64,000 nucleotides of DNA from Alphaproteobacteria bacterium (GTDB lineage Bacteria > Pseudomonadota > Alphaproteobacteria > UBA6615): assembly GCA_002727315.1 (NCBI GenBank), contig PBWR01000012.1:21905-85904 (forward strand). Reading direction: 5' to 3'. The notes under the pieces were generated by a model. That model was not told where the DNA came from and did no database searches. It saw nothing but the letters and a program-made list of their open reading frames with translations. A program made the translations under genes and the position numbers. The stretch's first letter is position 1, and every line of letters starts with the position of its first letter. Positions 8,678 through 19,613 of this stretch are shown piece by piece.

Positions 8678-10314
8678 TTTTCTTTTGGCGTTCCGTCCAC
8701 GTTGAACTGTTCAAGTGCGGCCGGGGAATCGATATCCAGAAGAACGCCGCTGTCAGGCATGGGAACCTCTTTCACGGCATCGGCAAAATCGCCGATTAGG
8801 TGTTTGGCCCCGACATCTCCGCCTAACATGGTCATATCCTCAAAGAATCGACGGTCCCAAAGTACAGGGTTGCCGCGTTTTCCCTCCACTGTCGGTACGC
8901 AGATCAAGTGGCCCTCGTCTGGATCGTAGGCCCCCATGAGCGCGCGCACGTGATCGGGGCCCACTCTCGGCATATCGCCCAACCCAATGATTGTACCGTC
9001 GCAAGTGTCTGGAATGGCCGACACCCCGACGCGCAGTGATGTGCTCAGGCCCTGGTTGAAATCAGGATTGTGAACAAAATTCACGTTGTCGCCTGCAGCG
9101 GCTTGAACATCCTCGGGAGCATGCCCCGTGACGACGATAATCGGGTCAGCCCCGGCACCGCGGACTGCATCGATCGTGTGACGGATCATCGGTTTGCCGT
9201 CGATGGGGATCAGCAGCTTGTTAATCGCACCCATGCGCCGCGACTGGCCGGCAGCAAGAATGACGGCGGCAAAGCGCGGTGTGGCGGCCTCCTGACGGTG
9301 CGAACGAGGTGCTGCTTCGCTGCGGGGTAGGGGACGGGAGGGGATTTCTTTCAGAAGCCCGCCGACGCCAAGGCCCATGATATCGCTACGGCCGACCGAG
9401 ACTCCGGCCATGATTCGCTCAAGTACGATGTCATTGCCGCCGGGTCGTCGCGAGCGTGCTGAGCCGGGAAGGGCGAGGACCGGCACATCGTTGATAAACG
9501 CCAGCACGAGAAGGTTGCCGGGATCGACGGGCATTCCGAAGTGCGCGATTTCGCCGCCGGCCTGTTCGATCGCGCTTGGGATCACATCGCGGCGGTCGAC
9601 GGTGGCCGAAGCGCCGATTACCAGGATCAAATCGCTCCCACTTTCGACCAGGCCGGTCAGCTTCTCGGCGATCGACTCGGAGGCATGCGCAACAATCGTA
9701 TTATCCGTCAGTTCGCTTCCGAGCGCTTCGATCCGGTCGCGCATCACTTCCTCAGTCTTCTCGGTAACCTTGGCCTGCAATCCCGGAAGGTTGGTCTTAA
9801 CGAGCGCTACTTGTCGCCGGAGGTACGGCAATGCCGACACCTTGCCGCCGCGCGTGGCCTCTTCCGCGGCACGGGCCAGGTTCGCATCCGATACCGCATA
9901 GGGGATGATCTTGATGGTTGCGACGATCTGGCTTTGCTCGACGCGGTCATAGGGACGCAGCGTGGAGATGGTGATGCCTTCATCGATCGCGTTGACCCTG
10001 TCGATCATGTCGGGATCGAGACCGGCCAATCCATCATGCTCGGCGAACAGGTTGACCCGGCCGGTTCCGGCCACACCGATCCTGACACCCGGCCCCGCTG
10101 CGGCTTCGGCAAGCATCTGAGCCGCGCTGTTTTCGTCCACATCTCCGTCTTCGAAGATGGCGACAGTGATTTCGTCTATGCCGGCGGACTGTAGGCGCTC
10201 AATATCCGAAGCATCGAGGATGTCACCCTTTCGGTAGCGATGGTTCGCGAGGGTTTGTCCATGCACCAGCATGGCGCCCTCGGCCTCGGCAATGGGGACG
10301 GACCCGAACTTCAT
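8674..10314 (-). CDS. Molybdopterin-binding / MobA-like nucleotidyltransferase fusion (molybdenum cofactor cytidylyltransferase type)
   Basis: N-terminal MoeA/MoaB-like domain and a C-terminal NTP-transferase domain (FAAVILAAGQSRRMGAINKLLIPIDGKPMIRHTIDAV). Confidence 0.85.
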   Translation of the reverse strand: MKFGSVPIAEAEGAMLVHGQTLANHRYRKGDILDASDIERLQSAGIDEITVAIFEDGDVDENSAAQMLAEAAAGPGVRIGVAGTGRVNLFAEHDGLAGLDPDMIDRVNAIDEGITISTLRPYDRVEQSQIVATIKIIPYAVSDANLARAAEEATRGGKVSALPYLRRQVALVKTNLPGLQAKVTEKTEEVMRDRIEALGSELTDNTIVAHASESIAEKLTGLVESGSDLILVIGASATVDRRDVIPSAIEQAGGEIAHFGMPVDPGNLLVLAFINDVPVLALPGSARSRRPGGNDIVLERIMAGVSVGRSDIMGLGVGGLLKEIPSRPLPRSEAAPRSHRQEAATPRFAAVILAAGQSRRMGAINKLLIPIDGKPMIRHTIDAVRGAGADPIIVVTGHAPEDVQAAAGDNVNFVHNPDFNQGLSTSLRVGVSAIPDTCDGTIIGLGDMPRVGPDHVRALMGAYDPDEGHLICVPTVEGKRGNPVLWDRRFFEDMTMLGGDVGAKHLIGDFADAVKEVPMPDSGVLLDIDSPAALEQFNVDGTPKEK

Positions 10315-11003
10315 CCGTCGTGGAGCACTTGTGTGATCTGGGCCATGATCGAAATGGCAATTTCGGCCGGGCTCTTGGCATTGATCGCAAGCCCGACGGG
10401 AGCATGAATCTGCGCAATCTCGGCATCCGAAAACCCGGCTTCTTTTAGACGTTCGATGCGCCCGGCATGGGTGCGCTTGCTGCCGAGGGAGCCGACGTAA
10501 AAAGCATCGGAGCGCAACGCCACATGCAAGGCCGGATCATCCAGCTTGGGGTCGTGGGTGAGTGTGACGACTGCGGCGCGGTTGTTGATGCCTAACGCGG
10601 TCAAAGCTTCGTCCGGCCAATCTTCGCTAAGCGTCACGCCGGGAAAACGATCACGCGTGGCGAATGCACCGCGCGGATCGACAATCACGACTTCATAGCC
10701 CGATGTCTGGGCCAGTGTAACCAGCGGTTGCGCGATGTGTACGGCGCCCACGATGATAATGCGCTTTGGCGGGTTGAACACCTGCACGAAAAGGGGCACA
10801 TCGTCGCGGCGCATGCGTACGCTCTTGTCGTCGCGCAACGCGTTGCGGGCCGCGGTGGTTGCATCTTCGTCGAGCAAAAGATCACCTTCGGTGCGGTCGG
10901 TAAAGACAAGGGCCTGTACACCTGTCTCCAGGTGTGAGACGAGCGCAACAGCCTTTTTGGCTTCTCGGGCCGCAAGCAGAGATTTTAGGGTGTCGGGGTT
11001 CAT
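10311..11003 (-). CDS. XdhC family protein (Rossmann-type XdhC_C domain)
   Basis: RIIIVGAVHIAQPLVTLAQTSGYEVVIVDPRGAFATRDRFPG ... SDAFYVGSLGSKRTHAGRIERLKEAG. Confidence 0.88.
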   Translation of the reverse strand: MNPDTLKSLLAAREAKKAVALVSHLETGVQALVFTDRTEGDLLLDEDATTAARNALRDDKSVRMRRDDVPLFVQVFNPPKRIIIVGAVHIAQPLVTLAQTSGYEVVIVDPRGAFATRDRFPGVTLSEDWPDEALTALGINNRAAVVTLTHDPKLDDPALHVALRSDAFYVGSLGSKRTHAGRIERLKEAGFSDAEIAQIHAPVGLAINAKSPAEIAISIMAQITQVLHDG

Positions 11004-11009
11004 CGCGGA

Positions 11010-11357
11010 TCAGTCGATGCGCTCGACCCAGACCTCGACCTTGCCGCCGCAGGCGAGGCCGACTTCCCAGGCCATCTCGTTGGATACACCGAAATCGAGC
11101 AGGCGGGGCTTGCCGTTGGACATGACCTCGCGCGCTTCGTGCACAACCGCACCTTCGATGCAGCCACCGGAAACCGAGCCGATCATGTTACCCTCCTCGT
11201 CGATGGCCAGCTGGCTGCCGACCGGTCGTGGGGAAGAGCCCCAGGTGCTCACGACGGTCGCAATTGCGACGTTCTTACCCGACTGATGCCAGGCGGCGGC
11301 CCTCTCCAATACTTCGTCGTGATCCAGGACCTGCAAGTCGATGGTGCCTTTGCTCAT
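11010..11357 (-). CDS. XdhC/CoxF family protein (short N-terminal-domain type)
   Basis: VATVVSTWGSSPRPVGSQLAIDEEGNMIGSVSGGCIEGAVVHEA is characteristic of the XdhC/CoxI N-terminal domain. Confidence 0.88.
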   Translation of the reverse strand: MSKGTIDLQVLDHDEVLERAAAWHQSGKNVAIATVVSTWGSSPRPVGSQLAIDEEGNMIGSVSGGCIEGAVVHEAREVMSNGKPRLLDFGVSNEMAWEVGLACGGKVEVWVERID

Positions 11358-12682
11358 TGTGCTGCCTCCTGCCAGAATTTGTTGCTGTACATCCCGTGTC
11401 CGTTCGGCCGTGACAGGGCGTCTGCCAGCTGTTCCAGACTCTCCAGATTGTGGATCGAGCGAAATTCGTCAGTGTGTGGCAGCATCGCCCGTGCGCCGAG
11501 TGACTTCGGCTCGTATCGATCATAACGTAGCAGCGGGTTCAGCCAGATCAAGCGCCGACACGACATGTGCAAACGCTCGATCTCCTTGTCCAGGCCATCG
11601 GCGGCATCACGATCGAGTCCGTCGGTGATCAGCAATACGACGGCACCCTGGCCCAAAACCCGGCGTGACCAGTTGGTGTTGAAGTCGTGCAGCGAGTACC
11701 CGATTCGTGTGCCGCCGGACCAGTCATCCACGGCCTTTCCGACCTTGTCCAGCGCTTCATCGACGTCCTTGTAGCGGAGCTGGCGGGTGACGTTCGTCAG
11801 TCGGGTGCCGAACAAGAACGTGTGGACCCGGTCTCGATCGTTGGTCACTGCATGCATGAAATGTAGGATCATCCGTGAGTACCGGCTCATGGATCCGGAA
11901 ATGTCACACAGCACCACCAGGGGAGGATGGCGGCGCTGGCGCTTGCGGTATTGCAGGGGGATTGCGGCCCCGCCTCCGCGCAACGCCGCGCGCAATGTGC
12001 TTCGCATGTCGATCCGATGGCCGCGCGTATTTCGTCGGAAACGGCGAGTTGGCACTTCCATGATCGGCAGACGCATGCGGGCAATGGCCCGTTTGGCTGC
12101 TTCCAGTTCATCAGACGACATTTTCTCGAAATCGGTTTTCTGCAGGACCTCGTTTGCCGACCAGGTCATCACCGCATCGACGGTGATCTCCGGGTCTTCT
12201 TCGTCAGATCCTCCTTCGCCCTCGCCGGGCGTCTCCATCTGATCCTGTTTCAGCGCGTCGGCCAGCCGGCGGTTCATCTCTTCGCCATCCTGTTGCGCGT
12301 CGGGGTCGACGAAGGAGGGAAGGACCAGTGAGGCCATGCGTTCCAGAAGCTTTGGATTTCGCCAGAACACGTGGAACGCCTGATCGAAGATTTCCCTTTG
12401 GTCGCGCCGGTTCACGAACACTGCGTGTAGCGCCCAGTAAAAGTCATCCCGGTTTCCCAGCCCGACGGTTTCGACGGCATTGATGCCCTCGATCACCTTG
12501 CCCGGCCCGACCGGCAAGCCCGCGGCGCGCAGGACCCGGGCGAAATGCATGATGTTGTTTGCGATCTTGCCGGCTTCATCGGTGTCTGCCGGATGCAACT
12601 CGTCGAGCTTCGCCTTGGCCTGGAGGGCCGGGCGTGCCTTGTCGGGGATCGCTTTCTCGGGCACGTCGCTAGTTCGTTGCAT
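11354..12682 (-). CDS. coxE: VWA domain-containing CoxE family protein
   Basis: LVVLCDISGSMSRYSRMILHFMHAVTNDRDRVHTFLFGTRLTNVT (MIDAS DxSxS); adjacent to a MoxR-type AAA gene. Confidence 0.88.
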   Translation of the reverse strand: MQRTSDVPEKAIPDKARPALQAKAKLDELHPADTDEAGKIANNIMHFARVLRAAGLPVGPGKVIEGINAVETVGLGNRDDFYWALHAVFVNRRDQREIFDQAFHVFWRNPKLLERMASLVLPSFVDPDAQQDGEEMNRRLADALKQDQMETPGEGEGGSDEEDPEITVDAVMTWSANEVLQKTDFEKMSSDELEAAKRAIARMRLPIMEVPTRRFRRNTRGHRIDMRSTLRAALRGGGAAIPLQYRKRQRRHPPLVVLCDISGSMSRYSRMILHFMHAVTNDRDRVHTFLFGTRLTNVTRQLRYKDVDEALDKVGKAVDDWSGGTRIGYSLHDFNTNWSRRVLGQGAVVLLITDGLDRDAADGLDKEIERLHMSCRRLIWLNPLLRYDRYEPKSLGARAMLPHTDEFRSIHNLESLEQLADALSRPNGHGMYSNKFWQEAAQ

Positions 12683-13592
12683 GTGCGAGCGCGATCTCGC
12701 TCTTGACCTCGTCCAGGATCTTCGCGGCTTCGCTGCCACTGATCTTGGCAATGTCGTCCTGGTATTTCAGGAGGACGCCCAGCGTGTCGTCGATCGCATC
12801 GGGTGTGAGTTCGATAACGTCGAGTTGATGTAGCGCGGAGGCCCAGTCGATCGTTTCCGCAATACCGGGGACCTTGAAAAGATCCAGGTCGCGCAGGCGT
12901 TGCACGAAATTGACAACCTGCCGCGACAGGCGGGCATCGGCCTGAGGTGCCTTGAGGCTCAGGATTTCCAGCTCACGTTCGGCATCGGGATAGTCGACCC
13001 AGTAATAGAAACAGCGGCGCTTCAGCGCGTCGTGGATTTCGCGTGTCCGGTTCGATGTGATGATGACGATCGGTGGCTCGTCGGCGCGGATTGTCCCGAT
13101 CTCGGGGATCGTGATCTGGAAGTCAGACAGCACCTCCAGCAGATAGGCCTCAAAGGCTTCGTCTGTGCGATCGAGCTCGTCGATCAGGAGCACTGGCGGG
13201 CCCTCGGCAGACGGATCGAGCGCCTGCAGCAGCGGCCGGGGGATCAGGAACTTGTCGGAGAATATGTCGTCACCCAGGCGGTCGCGATCGCTGATGCCTT
13301 CGGCCTCGGCCATCCTGATTTCGATCATCTGCGCCGAGTAGTTCCACTCGTAAACAGCCGAAGCGACGTCCAGGCCTTCGTAACATTGCGGACGGACGAG
13401 GCGTCGACCGAGTGTCTCGGATAGAACCTTCGCGATTTCCGTCTTGCCGACACCGGCTTCGCCCTCCAGAAACAGGGGCCGCCCCAGGGTCAGGGACAGT
13501 TGCACGGCGGTCGCGAGACTGCGGTCGGACACATAATCGCCCGAAGCCAGGAGTTCGAGGGTGTTTTCGACGTTCTCAGGGATGCTGCTCAA
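12669..13592 (-). CDS. coxD: MoxR-family AAA ATPase (CoxD)
   Basis: GEAGVGKTEIAKVLSETLGRRLVRPQCYEGLD; LLIDELDRTDEAFEAYLLEVLSD. Confidence 0.9.
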   Translation of the reverse strand: MSSIPENVENTLELLASGDYVSDRSLATAVQLSLTLGRPLFLEGEAGVGKTEIAKVLSETLGRRLVRPQCYEGLDVASAVYEWNYSAQMIEIRMAEAEGISDRDRLGDDIFSDKFLIPRPLLQALDPSAEGPPVLLIDELDRTDEAFEAYLLEVLSDFQITIPEIGTIRADEPPIVIITSNRTREIHDALKRRCFYYWVDYPDAERELEILSLKAPQADARLSRQVVNFVQRLRDLDLFKVPGIAETIDWASALHQLDVIELTPDAIDDTLGVLLKYQDDIAKISGSEAAKILDEVKSEIALAHATN

Positions 13593-13711
13593 GGAATTTC
13601 TACCCGTGGTGCGGCGCCAGGATCAGATTGACGCGTGGACGGACACTATGGCGTGTTTGTGGAATACCTGGTTGATATAGCTCAGGCGGACAAATCGTCA
13701 AACCCGACTAC

Positions 13712-13740
13712 GAAAAACGGCCGAAGCATCGCTCCGGCCG
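13712..13740 (-). terminator. Rho-independent terminator downstream of coxM
   Basis: Minus strand CGGCCGGAGC-GAT-GCTTCGGCCG-TTTTT: 10-bp stem with one G-U pair. Confidence 0.75.
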
Positions 13741-13767
13741 CCTCCGTAAGCTAAATATGACGATCTG

Positions 13768-14565
13768 CTAGCCCGCGGCGTCGACAGCCCGGCTCGCCAT
13801 CACCGAAATCAGGTGCGCGCGGTACTCGGCGGACGCATGAATATCGGCGTTCAGGCCATCGTCTGACATCTTCACGCCCTTGGCCGCATCGGCGCTCCAG
13901 CTGCCCGACAGGGCGCTTTCGATTTCGGCGGCGCGGAAGACGCCGTCCTGACCGGCACCGGTAACGGACACTCGGGTTTCGCCGCCGGTTTGGGCGACCA
14001 TGACGCCGACCAGCGCGTAACGTGATGCCGGGTTCGGGAACTTAGCGTAACCGGCCTTGTCGGGAACCGGGAATCGAACGGCAGTGATCAGTTCACCGTC
14101 TTCCAGCGCGGTGGTGAACATGCCGTCGAAGAAGTCCTCGGCGGTGATTTCGCGCTGGTTGGTGATGACGGTTGCGTTCAATGCCAGGACCGCGGCCGGA
14201 TAGTCGGCGGCTGGATCGTTGTTGGCAACGGAACCGCCGATCGTACCGCGGTTGCGGACCTGGGGATCGCCGATATTGTCAGCGAGGCTGGCGAGGGCAG
14301 GGATCTTGCTTTGTACCACATTGGAGGTCGCGACATCGACATGCCGGGTCATCGCACCGATGGTAATCGAGTCACCACCGTCAGAGACGCCAGCCAGATC
14401 GTTGACATCGGCCAGATCGACCAGATCCGAAGGTTGAGCCAGGCGCTGCTTCAGGGTCGGGATCAGCGTCATGCCCCCGGCCAGGAAACGGCCGTCCTCA
14501 GCGGAAGACACCGCGCTTGCGGCTTCGTCGGCGGAACCCGCCTTTTGATAGTTGAACTGATACAT
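13768..14565 (-). CDS. coxM: FAD-binding subunit of xanthine dehydrogenase/CO dehydrogenase family (CoxM-like)
   Basis: MYQFNYQKAGSADEAASAVSSAEDGRFLAGGMTLIPTLKQRLAQPSDLVDL ... IGDPQVRNRGTIGGSVANNDPAADYPAA. Confidence 0.92.
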   Translation of the reverse strand: MYQFNYQKAGSADEAASAVSSAEDGRFLAGGMTLIPTLKQRLAQPSDLVDLADVNDLAGVSDGGDSITIGAMTRHVDVATSNVVQSKIPALASLADNIGDPQVRNRGTIGGSVANNDPAADYPAAVLALNATVITNQREITAEDFFDGMFTTALEDGELITAVRFPVPDKAGYAKFPNPASRYALVGVMVAQTGGETRVSVTGAGQDGVFRAAEIESALSGSWSADAAKGVKMSDDGLNADIHASAEYRAHLISVMASRAVDAAG

Positions 14566-14587
14566 CGTCTACCTCCCTCGCCAGACG

Positions 14588-16966
14588 TTATTCCGCCGCC
14601 TGGCGGACGTTGGAATCCTGAATTGCCTGCCACACCTTTTGCGACGTAGTGGGCATTGAAATGTCTTCGACACCGAGCGGTGCTAGCGCATCGAGAATGG
14701 CATTCACGACCGCCGGCGGTGAACCAATGGCGCCGACTTCGCCGACACCCTTGACCTCAAGCGGGTTGGACGCACCCATCACCGATTGTGTTGCCACAGA
14801 GAAGCTCGGCAGATTGTCGGCGCGCGGCATCGTGTAGTCCATGTACGAACCGGTCAGAAGCTGGCCATCATCGTCATACACGCAACCTTCGAGGATGGCC
14901 TGGCCAACGCCCTGGGCGAGACCTCCATGCACCTGGCCGGCCACGATCATTGGGTTGACCACCCGGCCGACATCGTCGACCGCTGTGAAGCCGACGATTT
15001 CGGTCGTGCCGGTGTCGGGATCGACCTCCACTTCGCAGATATGTGCGCCACCCGGGAAGCTGAAGTTGAGGGGATCGTAGAACGCGTTCTCGTCGAGCCC
15101 GGGCTCGATCTCCTCGATCGGGTAGTTGTGCGGCACATAGGCGGCCAGCGAAATCTCACCAAACGCCATTTCCTTGTCGGTGCCCGCAACTGTGAACTTG
15201 CCGTCCGCGAACTCGATATCGGAGACGTCGGCTTCCATGATGTGGGCCGCGATCTTCTTAGCCTTGTCGATCACCTTGTTGCAGGCGTTCAGGATCGCCG
15301 GTCCGCCGACCGCCAGGGAACGGGACCCATAGGTGCCCATGCCGAACTGGACCTGGTCGGTGTCGCCATGGCTGATTTCCACATGCTCGATTGGAATGCC
15401 GAAAGATTCGGATACCAACTGGGCGAAGGTCGTCTCGTGACCCTGACCGTGGTTGTGGGTGCCGGTAAAGACCGTCACCGACCCGGTCGGGTGGACCCGA
15501 ACCTGGGCCGACTCATACAGACCGGCCCGCGCCCCCAGTGCTCCGGCAACGGCCGATGGGGCAATGCCGCATGCTTCGACATAGGTTGAGATGCCGATAC
15601 CGCGCAGCTTGCCGTCCTTCTCGGACGCCGCACGACGCTTCTCGAAGCCGGTATAGTCGGCGGCCTTGAGCGCACTCTCGAACGATGCGGGAATGTCACC
15701 GCAATCGTATTGAAGCGCGACAGGGGTCTGATAGGGATACTGATCCGCCTGGATCATGTTCTTCTTGCGGATCTCGACAGGGTCGATCCCCAGCTCGCGT
15801 GCGGCCTTGTTGACCAGTCGTTCGAGCAGGTAGGTGCATTCCGGCCGTCCTGCACCGCGATAGGCATCCACGGGAACCGTGTTGGTGAACACGGTCTGCA
15901 CCTCGGCATAGATCACCGGGGTGGTGTAGACGCCGGCCAGCAGCGTTGCATACAGATAGGTGGGTACGCTCGACCCGAAGGTCGACAGATAGGCACCGAC
16001 ATTTGCCTTGGTCGCCACCCGCAGCCCAAGGAATGCGCCATCCTTGTCGAGCGCAAGCTCGGCATGGGTCTCGTGATCACGGCCATGGGCATCCGTCGCG
16101 AAGGATTCGGAACGCTCTGCGGTCCATTTGATAGGTCGGTGAACCTTTCCGGCCGCCCAAGTCAGGATCGCTTCTTCGGCATAATGGAAAATCTTCGAGC
16201 CGAATCCGCCGCCGACGTCCGGCGCGATGACCCGGAGCTTGTGCTCGGGGATCTGCAAGACGAATGCACCCATCAGAAGTCGAATGACGTGCGGGTTCTG
16301 GGTCGTCGTGTAAAGCGTATACTGGCCCGTCGAACGATCGAATTCAGAGATCGCGGCGCGGGGCTCCATCGCATTGGGGATCAGGCGGTTGTTGACCAGA
16401 TCGATAGAGACCACGTGGTCGGCCTTCGAGAACGCCTCATCGACACCATTCTTGTCGCCCAGCTCCCAGTCGAAGCAGCGATTGTTGGGGACGTTGTCAT
16501 GGACGAGAGAGCCACCGGCCAGCGCGCCATCCATGTCGATGACGGCATCCAGCACGCCGTAATCGACCTCGATGAGCTCGGCGCCATCGCGAGCCGCATC
16601 GCGCGTCTCGGCGATAACGATGGCTACCTGGTCACCCACATAGCGAACCTTGTCCACCGCCAGCGGCGGGTGACCGGGCTCGAGCATCGGCGAACCGTCC
16701 TTGTTGTGGATCTGCCAGCCACAGGGCAGGCCGCCGACGCCGTCGGCCGCCATATCCGCACCCGTCAGGACGGCGATCACCCCCTCGGCCGCTTCAGCCT
16801 TCGAGGTGTCGACCGACTTAAGCGTCGCGTGGGCATGCGGTGAACGCAAGATCCAGGCGTGGCTCTGGTCCGGACGGTTGATATCGTCAGTGTAGTTGCC
16901 GTTGCCGGTAAGAAATCGCTGATCTTCTACGCGCTTTACGGAAGCGCCGATCCCCGTATCGGTCAT
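14588..16966 (-). CDS. coxL: Molybdopterin-binding large subunit, xanthine oxidase/CO dehydrogenase family (form II CoxL-like)
   Basis: [47 protein letters not shown]; active-site motif AYRGAGR. Confidence 0.92.
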   Translation of the reverse strand: MTDTGIGASVKRVEDQRFLTGNGNYTDDINRPDQSHAWILRSPHAHATLKSVDTSKAEAAEGVIAVLTGADMAADGVGGLPCGWQIHNKDGSPMLEPGHPPLAVDKVRYVGDQVAIVIAETRDAARDGAELIEVDYGVLDAVIDMDGALAGGSLVHDNVPNNRCFDWELGDKNGVDEAFSKADHVVSIDLVNNRLIPNAMEPRAAISEFDRSTGQYTLYTTTQNPHVIRLLMGAFVLQIPEHKLRVIAPDVGGGFGSKIFHYAEEAILTWAAGKVHRPIKWTAERSESFATDAHGRDHETHAELALDKDGAFLGLRVATKANVGAYLSTFGSSVPTYLYATLLAGVYTTPVIYAEVQTVFTNTVPVDAYRGAGRPECTYLLERLVNKAARELGIDPVEIRKKNMIQADQYPYQTPVALQYDCGDIPASFESALKAADYTGFEKRRAASEKDGKLRGIGISTYVEACGIAPSAVAGALGARAGLYESAQVRVHPTGSVTVFTGTHNHGQGHETTFAQLVSESFGIPIEHVEISHGDTDQVQFGMGTYGSRSLAVGGPAILNACNKVIDKAKKIAAHIMEADVSDIEFADGKFTVAGTDKEMAFGEISLAAYVPHNYPIEEIEPGLDENAFYDPLNFSFPGGAHICEVEVDPDTGTTEIVGFTAVDDVGRVVNPMIVAGQVHGGLAQGVGQAILEGCVYDDDGQLLTGSYMDYTMPRADNLPSFSVATQSVMGASNPLEVKGVGEVGAIGSPPAVVNAILDALAPLGVEDISMPTTSQKVWQAIQDSNVRQAAE

Positions 16967-16970
16967 GGCG

Positions 16971-17438
16971 TTACCCTTTCAGGGCTTGGGCGCCGGCGAG
17001 GATGGACTTAACGATATTATGGTAGCCGGTGCAGCGACAAAGATTGCCTTCGAGCCACTCGCGCACTTCGCGCTCGCTCGGATCGGGGTTCTTCTGGACC
17101 AGGTCGAGAGCGCTCATCACCATGCCCGGTGTGCAGAAGCCGCACTGAAGGCCATGGTTCTCGCGGAACGCTTCCTGCATCGGGTGCAGCTCGTCACCGT
17201 TTGCCAGCCCTTCGATGGTCGTCACATCCGCACCTTCGGCCTGGGCCGCAAGCATGGTGCAGGACTTCAGAGATTCGCCGTTCACGTGCACCACGCACGC
17301 ACCGCACTGGCTGGTGTCGCAACCGACATGGGTACCGGTCATACCAAGATGTTCACGAAGATACTGAACGAGCAACGTCCGCGGCTCGACATCCGCCGAG
17401 ACAGACTTTCCGTTCACCGTCATGGATACGGTGGGCAT
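16971..17438 (-). CDS. coxS: 2Fe-2S iron-sulfur subunit (CoxS-like)
   Basis: [54 protein letters not shown] ... [10 protein letters not shown] ... [10 protein letters not shown]. Confidence 0.93.
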   Translation of the reverse strand: MPTVSMTVNGKSVSADVEPRTLLVQYLREHLGMTGTHVGCDTSQCGACVVHVNGESLKSCTMLAAQAEGADVTTIEGLANGDELHPMQEAFRENHGLQCGFCTPGMVMSALDLVQKNPDPSEREVREWLEGNLCRCTGYHNIVKSILAGAQALKG

Positions 17439-17591
17439 AACTATCCTCCCTGCTTCGGGTTGCCCCGTTTTTGGTCGAGCCCGAAAAATCGCTCGGGCAC
17501 GGCCTGAGTATTCAATCAACTGAGTTTCTTCCGCACGAAGCATCCCGTCAAGGCGCAGCGCTTCGAAAACGGCTGAAAAGAACGAATTTTG

Positions 17592-18176
17592 CTATTTCAC
17601 CAGCGTATAGATGATGCCGAGCGCGATGATCGCGCCCACGACCCAGGTTCCGATACTGACCTGGGCCAAGGGCGTGGTGTCGCTGCCAGCTGCCGGGGCG
17701 GCCTCGGCCTCGGGCGCAGCAGTTTCCTTGCCGTCGCTTTCGGCCACCGCTTCGGCAAAATTCTCAAAGAACTGGGACGCCATCTTCTTAGCCGTACCGT
17801 CGATCAGGCGCGCGCCCAACTGGGCAAGCTTGCCCCCGACCTGGGCGTCGACTTCATACTTCAGGAGGGTACCACTGCCATCTTCCTCGAGCTTGACATT
17901 CGCGCCGCCCTTGGCAAATCCGGCGGCGCCGCCTTTGCCCTCACCAGAAATGCGATATCCGTTCGGGGCATCGATATCGGTCAGTTCAACCGCGCCGGAG
18001 AACTTCGCCTTTACCGGACCGACCTTCGCTGTGACCTGAGCCGTGAACGACGTGTCGGAGGTTTGCTCGATTTCTTCGCAGCCCGGGATCGACTGCTTGA
18101 GGACTTGCGGATCGTTCAGCGCCGCCCAGACTTTATTACGGGGCGCTTCGATCTTGTATTCGCCTGACATTTCCAT
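17592..18176 (-). CDS. coxG: SRPBCC/CoxG family protein with C-terminal TM anchor
   Basis: MEMSGEYKIEAPRNKVWAALNDPQVLKQSIPGCEEIE; C-terminal hydrophobic helix. Confidence 0.9.
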   Translation of the reverse strand: MEMSGEYKIEAPRNKVWAALNDPQVLKQSIPGCEEIEQTSDTSFTAQVTAKVGPVKAKFSGAVELTDIDAPNGYRISGEGKGGAAGFAKGGANVKLEEDGSGTLLKYEVDAQVGGKLAQLGARLIDGTAKKMASQFFENFAEAVAESDGKETAAPEAEAAPAAGSDTTPLAQVSIGTWVVGAIIALGIIYTLVK

Positions 18177-18251
18177 TGTGGAAATCCTTTGAGGCTAGGG
18201 CTAGAGGTGCCGTCAAAATAGTCTCCGGTCTATCGGCGGACAAGCGGGATG

Positions 18252-19466
18252 TCAGTCTTTCACGGCCCGTCCGAGCCGCCGGCCGATGACGGTCATCGCC
18301 ACCGCGCCCGCCAGTGAGCCGGCGCCAATAGTCGCGAAGGCCAAAAGCCAGGCGCTATCTGATGTCTGATCACCGGCGGCATCAAGCACGAGCCCGACGG
18401 TAAGGGGCCCGAGGAAGCCGGCGGTAAACCCGAACAGGGAGTGCAGGGCCAGGGTCACGCCTCGATATCCCGGGTCGGCCGACTGGGTGGCGCCCGCGGT
18501 CAGGGAACCTGAATCGCCCATGATCAGTCCGCTGTAGACGAAGAACAGCACCACCACGACGGAGAAGGGCAGGCCGGGGCTCAGTCCCATTCCCAGTGCC
18601 GCGACAAAGGAAGTCACCATGGCGATGCGGACCACGCGGCGGCGCCCGTGGCGCTCGCACAGTTCGTTGCCTAGCAGGCTGGCTCCGACGGCGGCCAGAT
18701 TGGCAAGCGCGGCGATCAGGGAGGCTTCGGCAGTCGCTGTTCCGGCGTCCTTCTCGCTGGCGAAAACCAGGAACGCGACGATCCACCCGCGTAATGCGAA
18801 CAGTTCCCAGGAATGGCCGGCGTATCCCAGCATATAGGCCAGGGCCGCCCGGTTACGCAGGACCGGGCGGAAATCGAACGTTGCTGTCGGTGGACGCTCC
18901 TCTGGCAGCGGTGGGCGGGCGCGCAGAATGACCATGACCATAATCAGGGCGAGAAGGGGCCCCAGGGCCGCAATGCCGAATGCGTAGGGCCATCCGAATG
19001 CAGATCCGATCACGCCGTTCATGGCGAACGAAACGCCGGCACCGACCGAGAAACCCGCGGTGTAGATCGCGATCCCGCGTGACGGGACGGGCTGCGGCAG
19101 CCGGTCGGTCAGGACTTTGAGGCCGGTCATGTAGGTGCCGCCGACACCGGCACCCTGAATGGCGTTCCAGATCAATGCCGACCAGAATCCGTCGGCCAGG
19201 AAGGCAAACCCCGCAAGGCCGGCGGTCGATATCAGCAGACTCAGGAGATAGATCCGCCGGGAATCGATCCGGTCGGTCCAGGGAACAATCGCGGCCACGG
19301 CCACGACATAGCCGGCAAAATAGATACCGCTGATCCAGCCGGCTTCGGTGTTCGTCAGAGACCATGTCGACTGCATTGCCGGGAGTAATGCCGGAAACGC
19401 GGCAAACCCCATCATGCTGGCAACGTGGGCGAAGAACATGACCGTAATGATCAGGCGGGGAGACAT
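18252..19466 (-). CDS. MFS transporter
   Basis: About 12 hydrophobic segments; MSPRLIITVMFFAHVASMMGFAAFPALLPAMQSTWSLTNTEAGWISGIYFAGYV. Confidence 0.88.
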   Translation of the reverse strand: MSPRLIITVMFFAHVASMMGFAAFPALLPAMQSTWSLTNTEAGWISGIYFAGYVVAVAAIVPWTDRIDSRRIYLLSLLISTAGLAGFAFLADGFWSALIWNAIQGAGVGGTYMTGLKVLTDRLPQPVPSRGIAIYTAGFSVGAGVSFAMNGVIGSAFGWPYAFGIAALGPLLALIMVMVILRARPPLPEERPPTATFDFRPVLRNRAALAYMLGYAGHSWELFALRGWIVAFLVFASEKDAGTATAEASLIAALANLAAVGASLLGNELCERHGRRRVVRIAMVTSFVAALGMGLSPGLPFSVVVVLFFVYSGLIMGDSGSLTAGATQSADPGYRGVTLALHSLFGFTAGFLGPLTVGLVLDAAGDQTSDSAWLLAFATIGAGSLAGAVAMTVIGRRLGRAVKD

Positions 19467-19613
19467 GGGAGTTCATATACGGGGTTTAAGCCGGAGCGCG
19501 AACACAGAGCGAAATATCACTGGTCCAGAGCGTGCCGGGCGATTGATCGGGGGATAGTAAACCCACGAGCGTTCCGGCATCTCTCTGCCTTTACGTCGCG
19601 GCCTGCGCGCGCG

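Noticed and set aside
15710-16843. 377-aa plus-strand ORF
   Set aside because: Antisense to the well-supported coxL gene; the translation is arginine/histidine-rich with no domain, typical of high-GC shadow ORFs.
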